Below, in pieces: positions 24,905-36,814 of a stretch of DNA of 64,000 nucleotides (positions are counted from its first letter, which is position 1; the number at the start of each line of letters is the position of its first letter). The stretch comes from Druceiella hillmani. Lineage: Eukaryota; Arthropoda; Insecta; Lepidoptera; Hepialidae. Under the pieces are notes generated by a model. It saw only the letters and a program-made list of their open reading frames with translations. It searched no databases and was not told the origin of the DNA. Both the position numbers and the translations under genes were made by a program. The stretch is taken from contig JAYKKI010000074.1 of NCBI GenBank assembly GCA_039881145.1, positions 5,967,001-6,031,000 on the forward strand, in the 5' to 3' direction.

Positions 24905-25075
24905 TCTAAAGATTTTATTCTACGACTGATTAAAACTCACCTTTCTTTAGTACCAAGAATAATTAAGAAAATTGCTACTTTAAATGTGGTCACTTGGTAC
25001 TTGGCGTAACTTACAACTTGGCGATAAACAGACAGACGAACGAACGGGCAAAAAATCATCTCTTATAAATTCTAT
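24905..25075 (+). repeat. Possible diverged interspersed repeat
   Basis: Contains 'acagacagacgaacgaacgg' followed by 'tctcttataaattc', resembling the tail of the 15470/39775 family at low similarity. Confidence 0.3.
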
Positions 25076-25144
25076 TATCTTTTAATGTTTTAATAAACCT
25101 AGAAAATTTAAAAGAATTGCAATAATTTTTTCCTTTATTGAGCA

Positions 25145-25345
25145 CTAATACAAGTGCGTCAGCGCCCTTAATGGCGACTACGGCTAGACCAAGACGAGCG
25201 GTCCGCGTATTTACGAGCTCGGCCGGCGTGACACCTGCTTTATCGACGCTATCGCACGCAGCGCGTGGGCGGCCGCCGACACGCGCGGACTAATCCTGCA
25301 AACGAGCGTAGCGGAACCTGCGCGTAGATTCCAATGACCCTATGT
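25145..25345. promoter_or_regulatory. Regulatory-like block near 25.2 kb
   Basis: A strong CpG island: 'gacgagcggtccgcg', 'cgagctcggccggcgtg', 'cgcacgcagcgcgtgggcgg', 'ccgccgacacgcgcgg'. Includes GCGTGGGCG at 25263-25271 (the Egr-type zinc-finger word, also at 36840) and TAATCC at 25291-25296 (the Bicoid/Otx-type homeodomain word). No coding frame. Confidence 0.45.
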
Positions 25346-25991
25346 AATTTACGACTCTTAATAAGCTCACATAAAGTTGCCATTCCTGCATGGAGAGAAG
25401 CTAATTCTAGAACTTGCTTATTTAATGTAAAATTTTACTCTCCTATTGCCCAGAACAAAGAGTAATGCCATGACTGCTCATCAAAATGGTTGAAAACAAA
25501 TTAGTCATTTGTCTACAGCTTAACTCTGTGTTTGTAATATATACTAAAGAATAACACAGAAGAATAAGAAAAAAAAATTTCTTCATTAAATAAATCAGAA
25601 AAATATAGATGGGAATCATAAAATTATTATTGGCAGCTTTAATTAATTTGATTTCTAAAATATTCCCTTCCGGAGAATTAAATATAAACGTGTATATTAT
25701 TTATGCGTAATGTAAAGTAACAGTATTGTGTACAATTATAATAAAGAATTCAAATTATAACAACACTCAAGAGATGCTTATCGGGAGCGGTCGCGTGGTA
25801 CTTAGAACTTTAGTTTAAACATTTAGCGAGGTTATTCAAACTGCTTATCTCTATTTTGTATACTCTTTATTATTTTATACTGTTATCGTATTCTTTATTT
25901 GTTTAATCATTAGCATTGATCATTAATCATTAGTATTTTTACTCACACTTTTTTTTTTACATTAACCGGTGATGGAAAACGGGACTATAAA
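25346..25991. other. A+T-rich spacer, no gene seen
   Basis: No feature seen beyond short A/T repeats. Confidence 0.5.
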
Positions 25992-26196
25992 ACAATATTT
26001 AAGAGTAATTATTACTTTTGATTTCAGTTATATATTACATCACAGTGTAATTATGTGCTCTTTATTTTTATTATGTACTTTTCTAATTATCGTTATCATA
26101 GACAGCAATATTTATACGTAATTACTTTTGATTTCAGTTATATATTACAGCACAATGTAATTATATGCTCTTTATTTTTATTATGTACTTTTCCAG
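25992..26196 (+). repeat. Tandem duplication of about 85-90 bp (110-bp period)
   Basis: 25992-26084 and 26105-26194 share 'acttttgatttcagttatat', 'attaca.cacaatgtaatta', 'gctctttatttttatt' and 'atgtactttt' with few differences. The second copy ends 'gtacttttccag', a good splice acceptor; the first has 'gtacttttctaat' there and lacks the AG. Confidence 0.9.
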
Positions 26197-26399
26197 CCGA
26201 GAAGACCTAGTGGATAACATACGCCAAAATGGATCCTATATTGTATGAATGGTGTACGTCCTAACGCTTACACATACGAGTATATTCGATGTGTGGCGGT
26301 GATGAAGACATCGAGTGTCGGGGAAACGGTCGCGGATTGCGATTTTGAGATTTTATTCCGCAGTTAGGTTGACAACCGAATTATCAGAAAGTTTATAAG
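26197..26399 (+). other. Possible exon between consensus splice sites
   Basis: Preceded by a pyrimidine-rich tract ending CAG at 26196 and followed by 'aag' then GTATGT from 26400, both near consensus. The 203 bases are markedly less A+T-rich than the flanks. No frame is open throughout. Two short frames start in fair context: MDPILYEWCTS (ATG in 'gccaaaatggat') and MCGGDEDIECRGNGRGLRF. It could be a non-coding or 5' exon. Alternatively, the first 30 bases ('ccgagaagacctagtggata') resemble the head of a tRNA-derived lepidopteran SINE with an A-box-like 'gacctagtgg', in which case the splice sites are coincidence. Confidence 0.25.
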
Positions 26400-26739
26400 G
26401 TATGTTTTAAGATATTTGATCATATATTTTTATTTCAACATCTTAGATATAAATCGTAATAAGCATATACTCGTAAATAACTACACGGTTTTTCTCCATT
26501 CCGAAATATACTGTATTTTTAATCCATAATATCGTGCTATAATTTCATAACTTTTGTGATTAAGCAGCCATATATTGATCTAATTCGTTAAAAAGAAAAC
26601 CTTCCCATTAATAATAGCACTATGCAATTAAAATTGAAATAATGACAAGGCCAAATTAAAATAAAATTCCATTGAATACTAGTACTATGTATATTAAAGA
26701 CAGAAATGTTAGAATATTAAACTCATCTCATATGAAAGA
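26400..26739. other. A+T-rich spacer, no gene seen
   Basis: No feature seen. Confidence 0.5.
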
Positions 26740-27047
26740 ATGGTTGCCAGAGCCACGAAAGGTTTAACTTCTGCCTGTCGGTCCACGGAAAGTATTTTAT
26801 TTCCCTTCTACCACCCAAGGAATCCTCTGGAGGCTTTCCCCGATCCGCCACCTGAAGACACGCTCTTTAGGGGTTACAGATTCCGCCAAGAGAAATACAT
26901 TCCTCAAAACACTATTATAAACAAGCAAAGCACAAAAAAGGAGGATATTGAAGATGTTCTGGCAAAAGGTCGGAGTCAATCGAATCATTTAAAGCAAGAA
27001 ACTCGTACACTACTCGCTGACGACTCGAAAAAACTCGAAGAAACTCG
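26740..27047 (+). other. Unassigned frame leading into a LINE remnant
   Basis: A 128-codon frame (26740-27126) starts 'MVARATKGLTSACRSTESIL', followed by a proline-rich stretch ('PRNPLEAFPDPPPED') and a hydrophilic Lys/Asp/Glu-rich part. I do not recognise it. Its 3' end overlaps the RNase H relic in a different frame, and 'gaaactcgtacactact' is duplicated at 26999 and 27039. Probably decayed LINE sequence from between the RT and RNase H regions. Confidence 0.3.
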
Positions 27048-27850
27048 TACACTACTACAGGGCTCGCTGATGGAACTATTTCGAATGGGGGTACTGGCAT
27101 ATATTCGGTATTCCCAAAAGGATTAAACATTAGCACAGGCAGTATTGCTTCAAATTTCACAAGTGAACTGAGAGCAATCCTGAAGGCATTACAAGAGTAT
27201 CTTCATCTAGATTATACAAACATGGTAAAGGAATGCGTCATATTCTGCGACTCTATTTCAGCTTTAGAGGCAATTAATAGAGGACAGTTCGCACCCAAGA
27301 AATCCATCGTCATCTGGAATGAATTGACAAATTAAGAAATAAAATCTGCATTTTACAATCGAAGCCGGCACGTATTGGAATTCCGGGAAATGAGACAACC
27401 ATACAAAAGAGCTCGTGATCTTAGTGATTTTAATAATACTGGAACTACGCTTGACGATTTAAATGCTTATGCAAGGTACTGTTTACGAAAAAAAACCATT
27501 AAAAAAGATCAGATATGTGAAATTAACGCAAATCGTGTGCTCACCAAGACCATCACAAGACTTAGAAACGGGCATTTACAAGGCATGCAAATTCATCCTG
27601 ATGGTACTAGAACCTATCGTCCCTGTAATAATTGTGACGTCCGCCTCAACTCGGGCCTGTCTTTAGTTGTCCGGATTTTAAGATCTCTGTTTGATCTTTA
27701 GAATTTCCATTTCGTGGACAGCTCTATTCTGAAAATATCATCAAGATCGCCAAATGTATGACACATTTTTTGTGTACGGGAATTTGTAGCCACTTCTTCG
27801 TCTCATGTAGACACGACACCAACCAACCAAATGTTAAAATATGCTAAACT
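27048..27850 (+). pseudogene. LINE RNase H domain and cysteine-rich tail, broken
   Basis: From 27066, with no ATG needed, one frame reads 'ADGTISNGGTGIYSVFPKG', then 'FTSELRAILKALQEY', then 'CVIFCDSISALEAINRG', ending at a TAA at 27333-27335. These carry the Asp, Glu and Asp of an RNase H active site. After frame changes, 'IGIPGNETTIQKSS' (from 27374) is the GIxGNE block at the end of RNase H, and the 27375-27701 frame contains 'TRLRNGHLQGMQ', 'YRPCNNCDV' and, in another frame, 'FSCPDFKISV', which together form the C-terminal Cys/His motif of such elements. RNase H removes element RNA during reverse transcription. The order fits an I-superfamily (I, R1 or LOA-like) element; stops and frameshifts make it non-functional. 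Confidence 0.85.
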
Positions 27851-28740
27851 ACACGACAAGTGCGACAAGACAACAGCTATGGAGAATTATTAACTCATCA
27901 AACATATGACGTCGACTAGAAAAGTTTTAGAGTAATCTCTTACTTCCTTACTGACGTTAATTAACCTATACTAATGTTAATTTTTTACTAAGGTCTATTA
28001 ATTTATATTTTCTTATTCAGAGAGCAATAAAATATCTAAATATCAATTCCGATTTCATCACAGCATTCTTTGAAAATTAGTAACATGCATATGATTGTGC
28101 AGCATAATTATGAATATTAGCTCTATGAAAAATACGAAATATAGTTCAGAGGGCAAATGATTAACAATAATATTGACACTCCTTTTTTTCAGCTACGAAT
28201 CCAAACATAGAACAATTTGACCATTGCCTTGTAAATATAACTTCAGTAAAAGGACTCTATGGAATAATATAATTGTAATTAGCAATGAAGTATTTTAAAG
28301 AATCAGATTCCAATACTTTCGAAATCGCGTAAATTGTGTTATGAATTTTGATCTACGTATGCTTACTTAGTTCTCTTTGGCAGTCTGTTTCCCCTATATT
28401 AATTCCAAAAATTTTTTGTTAACTTTTCCCTAGCTGTATTATTTATAATACAAATACTATTATACTAGTATTGCTCAATCACATTCGAATAACAGTTCAT
28501 AATTTGTCCTGTCGTGATGATCCACACCCGCATCTGTCGGATTGAACTCTACAGAAATTTATTGGAGCCCCCCTGGTACATGCAGTAAAATATTGAAAAA
28601 AACTGTACATATTTATCAAATGCAAAAACTTTCAAATTTTTTGCAGCTGCTTCATTTTCATTTTACAGCAATACTGTTTATGATTATCGATCACGGTTCA
28701 AATGAAAACGAGATTTGTGACTTGTAATTCACATCATCAA
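27851..28740. other. A+T-rich spacer, no gene seen
   Basis: The 61-codon frame at 28542-28727 is not recognisable. Confidence 0.5.
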
Positions 28741-28930
28741 AACAACATCTTCAAGAGGGCTATTAGCAAAGATACTTTGCTAATAGTCCACCTGAAGATG
28801 TTGTAATACAACGAAACCTAGGTCGTGGTAAAGAACTTAAAGAAAGTAGAAATAATACTACATCACGTAGTTTCATTTAATTATGAATACTGAATTTCTA
28901 CAAAATTAACGCCAAATATATTCAATACTT
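28741..28930. mobile_element. Foldback element, copy B (left arm truncated)
   Basis: The centre and the whole right arm match copies A and C. The left arm keeps only about 32 bases ('aacaacatcttcaag' then 'agggctattagcaaagat'), facing 'ctttgctaatagtccacc'. The right arm continues through 'taatactacatcacgtag' into the outer segment 'tttctacaaaattaacgcc' (28879-28930), the reverse complement of the outer segment left of copies A and C. This copy suggests the outer segment belongs to the element's full-length end. Confidence 0.85.
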
Positions 28931-30879
28931 GTAATTAGTGTAAACGACAGATTTTGTTTACAGTAAACTTTTTTAAACAATTTTCTTGTATTTATATGAT
29001 CTTTATCTTAACTTCGAGTTTCCGATTTGTAATAGAATAACACTCTATCCCTAATACATGTACATAATAAACATCTAATTGAATTTTTGAAATAAGATAA
29101 AATTTAATTGTGTGAAATAATCAGTAAATCACTGCTTCTCTGTCAACATTGTTGTCCTTCCTTATTTTTATTTCACAATCGTTCATAATCAATTAACTCT
29201 TATTCCTTATAACTCTTATTCCAAGTAGATAAATAATACACAATATATCATAATATATCGCGATATACCGACCTCGTAGGGTGTTAAAGTTTCATATTAG
29301 GATGAGTTCTCTTTGCTGTAAATATTATTCTCCTTGCGAGAGTCATGTTTTAACATTTGTGAAAATTTTCTTTTGAAAATATTTGTAATTGAAAAATTAC
29401 GTAATTAATTAACTAAATCTCATATCTAAAATCGTTATAACAAAAATGAAACATGCTTTATATCTATCACATGCCTATAAAGCAATCATTCAAGAACTTC
29501 CCGCTGGCTGGTTAATTGTTTTTATATAATCAGGTTTTGTATTCAATACTGAACAATTATGAAAAACTTTTAGAAACCAATTGTATTTTTCTTTTGCATT
29601 TATCACTCGTTTTTGTTGAACGTTCTTTGAAATAGAATAAGTTCTTAATGTATTTATACCTATAAAGTAAAAGTTAAGTGTTATCAGGATTCGAGGTCTT
29701 GAAAAGTTTTAATGAACACCAATAAAAATAACAGCATTAGGGTAAAATTTTAATTTATTTGCACCATTTTATCTGTACCACTTTGTTTCAATTTCTTTAG
29801 CATAAATTCAAATGGAATTTAAATATTCCTGGATCTTATTTAAGCACAGTGAGACAGAATTACATTAGCTAGGTTCGCTTTAATATTGATGTAAGAAAAT
29901 ATTTTGTTAATTTATCTGTAAAACTTTATAATTTCATGTGATGTTTATGAAGAAACTTACATATCAGTTGAAACTCAAAATTATGTGGACTTGGTTCAAA
30001 ACCATGCTCAGATAACAACAGTATTGGGAAAACGGAAAGAGCATCCTTAAACCAGAATATCTTAAATGTGAGCATAGATAGTGTTTTACAGCTAACTGAA
30101 AATATTAAATGCTTGTCACGGGCTGAAACATGATATTGACAATTTAATCTGAAGTCGTTATATCTCGGACACCCTAATAAGAATGGCTGTGATAAAAAAA
30201 GAACACGAAACGATTTATTTTAGAGTATTTATATTATCTTGTACATATATGCTCAAATAGGTAAGTATTTTTATAATAAAAATGACTACTCGGTTTGATA
30301 TAGTCAAGAAATGCAAAAGAAAATTCGAATATTTTAGGCCAAGAAAAAATTAAAAACTTGACATATAAGAAAATAATTTTCTTCTTTCTTTGATTTTAAC
30401 GTGGATTTATGAAAGCAATGTATAATAGGCATTTAGTGTAATGACTTTTAAATGTTTTTTTTCGCTTTTTATTGTATATCTAAATAACCTGTTTGTCTAA
30501 CATTCATGATACATTTTTTGCTGACATAATCAAATAACCATGAAAAATCCTAAATAAAATACGAAAACATGAATTCAATTCATTGCAACTATTCGCATAT
30601 AAGAAAAAATATAACATATCCCTAATTACTTACTGGTTGGAATCTTTATCAAATTATTATTTTTTTTTGTCTTCAAGATAATTACAATATTTCTAATGTT
30701 TTTCAAGATGTTAAATCTTTTATGAAAAGAAGTAGAATTAAACGCAAAGGTCTTGATGAACGAATTTTATTTAACTAATTTATTAATTTTGTTATTAACG
30801 TAATTGATTTCACTAAAACAATGAGTTCTGATACATCAGAGCCCTTCATCACTATTATTACAATCGTGAACCTAAAAGT
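28931..30879. other. A+T-rich spacer, no gene seen
   Basis: A short tandem echo 'aactcttattccttat' occurs near 29197-29222. Nothing else identified. Confidence 0.5.
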
Positions 30880-31120
30880 TCCTGGCAACGCAATCTCGCC
30901 ACGCATTAAATTCCAAAAGACAAACGAGCTAACACATTAAATGCCATGTACCTACACGTACACTAGCCCACCAGGAACCGCGCGTGAGTGCGCAAGCTGG
31001 GCACCCATCTCGTAACCATTGGGCCACGGGCGAACGTACTAGCAGTCGACGCACGCAGATACCCGCTGAAGCGACTCCAGCCCAGTGTTATCTTTAAACT
31101 CGCCGGTTGCTAGATGTTAA
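30880..31120. promoter_or_regulatory. Regulatory-like block near 31.0 kb
   Basis: A CpG-rich block with 'caatctcgccacgcattaaa', 'accgcgcgtgagtgcgc', 'gtcgacgcacgcagatacc'. On the minus strand 'gtggcccaatggttacgag' resembles the A-box of a tRNA-derived SINE, so part of the block may instead be an old SINE. No coding frame. Confidence 0.35.
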
Positions 31121-33226
31121 TGCGGTTAAAACACAACGAAATTTGTTTTTTCTCCTCACTATACTCTTACTTTGGTTATTTTTTTTGTTTATATTATTTC
31201 GTTCCAACGCAATGAAAACGGATGTTTGCGGAATCAATTCGGTCTCTCTAAGCCCCTTCTTCCACCCGATCATATATTTTTGAATTGTTTTTTGGTTTAA
31301 TTATACTTGGAAATAACTCTTTTTAAATATGAACTGATATATTTCATACGGTTCGCCCTATTAATATTAATACACTATTTAAGTAGGAGTAGCACTTCTA
31401 ATGTTCCGTGCACGCTTAAATGCACGCGCACGTTCGTACGTGCGCACGCTCGTACGCGCGCATGCTCGCACGCGCACGTCATAACAAAAACTGGGAATAA
31501 AAAAATATGTTCATCAATAATAACAGAAACTGGGTTGGGTTCTGCAAATAGAATGTACCTTATTTACCCGATATTGCATCGTCTGATTATTACTTATTCA
31601 TAGTTCTAAGAATCATTTACAGACCTTCAAAAATATTACATCTGTATTTTTTAAACAATTCTTAAATGGTTTAATTTCTTTGTTACATTTAGATTTTCAA
31701 ATATTTTATGTAAGAGGCATTGGAGTTAAAAATTGATTACCCAAACCCTTACATATTTCAAAAGGTTAATAGATAGATGGCTTGGTTGCCTTTGATTATT
31801 TTATTTTTGTATGCTACCTGAATGAAGTAATTTTGCTCACTTACTGAATGCCGTTATCCTGATTTTTGTAAGAAATCTGTAATTAAATATTTAAAAGTTA
31901 GGGGGTGGACGTAAGTGCAAAAACGCTCTAGAGACTTATACCTCAAAAAGGACATGCCATATAAAAAAATTACTAGATATTTTCGATCATATTTTAAAGG
32001 ACCTTTACGTGACAAAAAGGATCTAGGAGAAAACATTTTCATCCCCAAGTTCGACATACGTGGAGGTACTTTAAAAAAATTAAAAAAAGATTTTCTTCTA
32101 TTTCTATGAAATAAAATGTTGTTAAAGTTAAATAAGGTTTAAACTGAAAGAGTTATGTGTGATCCTGTGATATACGGGTAGATGAAATCGGTTACGGAAT
32201 CGTTAAAAATCAAATATATTAATATATACTTCCCTTTTAATATACTCAACTCGTATAGACATTTTTTTGAACGTAACTGGAAGTTTAATAATTGTTTACA
32301 GCCATTTCCATTACTGATTTGACGATACGTTTCCCAACTGACTCATTAAACAACTTCTCTTCTAACTTAGAAAGCGAAGTGTACATATTGCAGATGCATT
32401 AGTACATAATTCCTCAAAACTAAACAAGAGTCGCTAAACGTTAACATTCTTAAATTGTCGGCAACTATATACAAAAAGAAGAAAAATTAGTGCTACAATA
32501 TGGAGAAATAATAATAGATGTTTAACTTCAAAATAGAGACGCTTGTTTTACACCACTTTATAAATATTGTGATAAAACGTATACAAAAAATTTTGGTCTA
32601 CGGGTTATGTTGACTAATGCGATTTCATGTTAATTTTGAAAAATGGAAAAGCGCTTCATATATTTAAAATTGTTGTTAATTTCAGCAACAAGTAAAGACA
32701 CTGATCATTTAAAAGCAATGCTTTAAGGAGACAAATATGAGTCAGATAAATGTTTAAAATAGTGGAAGGCTTTGGTAGAAAGTAAGTCTTTGTTTATTTA
32801 ATTATTTGTGGCGATCTTAAACAGGAAGTCTTGAAAATAGAAAAGTAAGGTGAAGGTCTATACGACTTAGCCACATGCGTTTTGCGATCGATGTTTTACT
32901 TGACCTAAATGAAAAATAAATTGATGTTTCATATCAAAGCAGGCAATTATACATTTTTAGCATTACATAAACAAGGTGCTACTAAACATTTACAAGTTTT
33001 GCACGTACACGTGAAATGCGTGCCAGTAGTGTTTGATGCCTGTGTAGCCTTTGAGTCTACAACGTTTGAATAAACAGTGTTTTTGTTAACATTGTATTCG
33101 TGTTTTGTTAGAAATTGTCGTAACAAATAATTAAAATATGAAAAAAACTTTTTTTATGTTTGCAATAAGATAAATTTACAATAATCATTATTGTTTCGCT
33201 GTCAGAATACTTTGATCGTCATTTCG

Positions 33227-33228
<2 letters not shown>
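31121..33228. other. Spacer with an alternating purine-pyrimidine tract
   Basis: 31408-31482 is a run of GC/CA/TA steps ('cacgcgcacgttcgtacgtg', 'cgctcgtacgcgcgcatgct'), able in principle to adopt Z-form. It gives an Arg/Ala/His-rich stretch in a spurious 98-codon frame. Overlapping frames at 31854-32109 on both strands are not recognisable. The rest is A+T-rich. Confidence 0.6.
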
Positions 33229-33284
<56 letters not shown>

Positions 33285-33286
33285 TT
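33229..33286. repeat. (TA)n microsatellite
   Basis: Nearly pure TA dinucleotides for about 55 bases. Confidence 0.95.
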
Positions 33287-33756
33287 TGTCATATGTGGTG
33301 ATTTTTAGAAAGTTGCTCATTGTTATTTGAATTTCTGATTCATTCTATAGAACATAAAAAATTGAACAGTCAACTTTGCGTAGTTATTCGAGCTTTATTA
33401 ATCAATAATTGTTTTTATATAATAAAAGATTGAGGGCAATAGTTGAGTAAACACTTAGTTGATAATATATGTTTGTTTTTCATTTTCGGCAGGAAATATT
33501 ACCAATAGAAATATGTAAATATAAACATATCATTAAAACGATATTTCTAATCAATAAATATTTGTAACATATAACAGTATTAAGTTTAATCTCAACGGTA
33601 TTAAAATTTGTCTCTTTTAACTTAATTGTTAGGTTTTATAATTTCTTCATTACACTGCCAAATGTTATAATGTGAATAATAAATAAAGAGATGCATATAT
33701 TATTAGGTTTTAGTTTGTTTCGATATACTCATGAAACCATTTCAATTTATAATAAA

Positions 33757-34290
33757 TCCGTTTGGAAGATTTCCCAGGTGACTTTCCTTTGCAAATCCAT
33801 TTCTAAGCCAGATATAAAAAAATTGTGGACCCATACCAATATCGTCTTCATTTACTAATTTTTTCCGAATCGCTGTATCTATTTCAATTATTAAATTCAA
33901 TACCAGATAACGGTCTGCCAGCTCGGTCTCTATCTAAACCGTTCCACCGCCACTAATCTCACTAATTTTGTGGATTAAGTTGGATCGAAGTCAGCGGGTA
34001 GATATGACATTTAATTTTAAAAAGGCGTTTAACCGAGTCGCTATTGATATGTTACTAGAAAAAACTTTAAAATTAGAACAATTAGGAATATCTTATCTTC
34101 TAGTAATATTTATTATTCCATGAAATTTTGAATATCGGCTAATTTTACACAATCTCGAATCAGTCAAAGTAGTTGATTCAATCAATTTTATCTTTCATTA
34201 TGATAAATGTCACATCATCAGTTGTCAGAACTGCTCGTTATCTTCTATTTGCCGATTATTTATACTCTTCTCAGGTACCAAAAGCCAATT
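33757..34290 (+). pseudogene. Jockey-type LINE reverse transcriptase remnant
   Basis: Pieces appear in the right order across several frames. 'SVWKISQVTFLCKSISKPDI' (from 33757) corresponds to the P-S-x-WK-x-x-x-V-x-P-hhKxGD block. 'RSTATNLTNFV' (about 33940) is the G-R-S-T-x-x-N block. 'VDMTFNFKKAFNRVAIDMLL' (from 34001) is the hhhDhxKAFDxV block, with the first catalytic Asp replaced by Asn ('FNFKKAF'). 'RYLLFADYLYS' (about 34236-34268) is the FADD block, reading FADY. Two of the catalytic carboxylates therefore appear lost, besides stops and frameshifts. In life this enzyme copies element RNA at a nicked chromosome. The endonuclease part is not visible upstream. Confidence 0.85.
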
Positions 34291-35136
34291 CGAAAGTAAG
34301 CTATTTCAAAGTGATATCAACAAGACATTCAAACGAAGTCTAAACAATAAACATTTTAATGTCAGCAAATATATTTTAAAAATAATATGTTTTAATGTGA
34401 GCAAACGTGCAACGATAACGTCCCCGTATATGGGACACGTAAGGGAGTCATTGTCTCGCGCACTGTTATGAGCATGTGGGATCCGTTCCTCCTATATTTT
34501 ACAATCAAATCATCGAAACCTGAAAGAAAAATTAAAGATAAAGATTTACATATATTTTTAGATAGACTGAGATAGACTTTGTTATGACTTTGCCTATGAT
34601 ATTCTTGAAACGAACTGAGTCAACTTTTCTCCCTATGAATGTGTTATTTCCTTCATTTCCTGGGGGTCTTGCTTTTGATCATGTGTTTTTTTAAATCATT
34701 AAGTCATTATGTTGACAGCCATTCACTCTTGTATTTAGCAGTGCTTTATGCTCCTGGGTATTAAATGAAAGGGCGAATTATAGTTTAATTCAGCTGCCTA
34801 CAGCGCGTATAGAAATCCAAAAATGGTCACCTTCTTTCCCGCTCTATTACATTGACAATTGGATTATGCCTTTGTTAGATGGTTCACGAAACGTCACTAG
34901 TCATAATGATATTTATTCTAATTGCTGCACGTCTCTTGTATCCGTTGTTATATGTGTACTATATTTTATAATCATTCAGTCTTACGGTATTTCCATATGT
35001 TCAAGGCTTTGGATAAATCTGTATGTTGGACGTGAGGTTTTTAAGACATAAACGAATAAAATATTGAATTCATATTTTTATTCCTATTTCTACAACGTGT
35101 TACCTTTCAATTAAATTGTACCTTAAATAATTTATT
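34291..35136. other. Spacer, no gene seen
   Basis: 'aaatatattttaaaaataat' neighbours two similar words ('tttaatgtcagcaaa', 'tttaatgtgagcaaa') near 34356-34405. No coding frame of note; part may be decayed LINE sequence. Confidence 0.4.
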
Positions 35137-35405
35137 GAATATATTTGGCGTTAATTTTGTAGAAATTCATTATTCACAATTAAATAAAACTACGTGATGT
35201 AGTATTATTCCTACTTTCTTTAAGTTCTTTACCACGACCTAGGTTTCGTTGTATTACAACATCTTCAGGTGGGCTATTAGCAAAGATTCTATCTCTTCTA
35301 TCTTTGCTAATAGCCCACCTGATGTAATACAACGAAACCTAGGTCGTGGTAAAGAACTTAAAGAAAGTAGAAATAATACTACATCACGTAGTTTCATTTA
35401 ATTGT
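35137..35405. mobile_element. Foldback element, copy C (best preserved)
   Basis: The left arm 35182-35287 and right arm 35300-35399 are almost perfect reverse complements around the 12-base centre 'tctatctcttct'. The main difference is a 7-base gap in the right arm at 'cccacctgatgtaatac' (left arm equivalent 'cccacctgaagatgttgtaa'). The outer segment 'ttggcgttaattttgtagaa' lies at about 35146, left only. Arm identity is much higher than in copy A, suggesting a younger insertion or recent arm-to-arm correction. Confidence 0.9.
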
Positions 35406-36814
35406 GTTAAATTATTTAACCATATCCCATCTTACGCGTCTATTTCATAAGGCTTAATTTCTAACAATTTCGATTGTTTTAAAATATATTTATGAACAAA
35501 TTGCCTTATCGGTTACCAAAGTATGATTACGTTTCAACGCCAAGATAGTGATGGACGCACAGGGCTACAAAAAATCTATCTACGTTCTCTTAAAAATAAA
35601 AAAATATACAGCGACAAACATTCTCCGTCACACGACAAAGAATAATAACAGTTACATTCTGCATAACAACATCATAACGGGTCTTGAAAGGTATTCACTG
35701 CATGTCACTGCGAGTAATTGTCGTGGAACAAGTAATAAAATGACATTCAACTTAAACTTTCGTGGGTATGCACGGATTTGAGTATATTTACATATATGCG
35801 AGCAAGTACGTACGTATATAACGTGTTTTGTTATTTTTACTTAGGAGTGTAGGGATGTATGTTTGCTATCAAAATTAATTGCACAATTTAACAAAAATAG
35901 TTTGGATGCACAGGAATTATGCAGCCTGCTTTCTCCTAAGTCAAAAATTATTTTACTTAGAATTTTACTAAAATGCTAAGTTTAGGAAAGCGTATTGACT
36001 TACATATGTTATTTTAAATCGAACCTATAAACTTTTCGAAAATAATTTCTGTCATATAAATATAATTTTTAAACATAATGGATATTTATCTATATATTGA
36101 AAATTTATACATATTTAAGTCCTCGATCAAGTTGTAAGTCTTGTATCAATCCTAATTGACATATCATCATAATTAAATGATTTTAACAATATCAGAAATA
36201 TTTGACAATAGGAAATCTGACAGCAGTAGGATGAAAAATGCAGTAGGATGAAAGGAGGAAGTCTAATTCTCCTTACTGCACTGTTGTTTTAATAATGGAG
36301 ATTGAATCTATATTACATTGTAGTGTTCCCATCCTTATTATATTTGGTTAGAGATTAATATTAACATTAAATATGTTCAACTCAGTCGCTTTTGGTAGAA
36401 AGCTCGTCCACAAATATAATTAGCAATTTATAAATGAAATACAACTTCTACATAAAATAGTATATCATGATAAAGATTTATAAGATTAAATTTAACTAAT
36501 ACCATGATACCATGACCAAAGAAAATTTAGATATAGATTGGAAACAGCAAACAGAGAAGTTATATATTATTGAGTATATAGAGTATTTTGTTAGGGTAGT
36601 TTTAAGTATTAATTTAATATTTCTTTTTATCGATTCAAAGCAGGAACGAGCAAAAAAGTAGAAAGAAAACGTAATTTTAATCGGTTAAAAAAAAAGATAT
36701 CAAAAAATTACATCACTGTCTTTGAAGCATCTTTTCCTTTATAACTTACTTTGCCGACGCTCCTAAATGAATATCTCCACCTGTATATAAAAGCTTTTGA
36801 ATACTGTTTCTGTC
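35406..36814. other. Spacer, no gene seen
   Basis: A 77-codon plus-strand frame (35548-35781) has a normal-looking composition but no family I recognise and no splice context. 'gcagtaggatgaaa' is repeated at 36224 and 36240. Confidence 0.4.

Noticed and set aside
31000..31060. A-box-like word on the minus strand suggesting a tRNA gene
   Set aside because: No acceptor stem or B-box consistent with a tRNA; at most an old tRNA-derived SINE.
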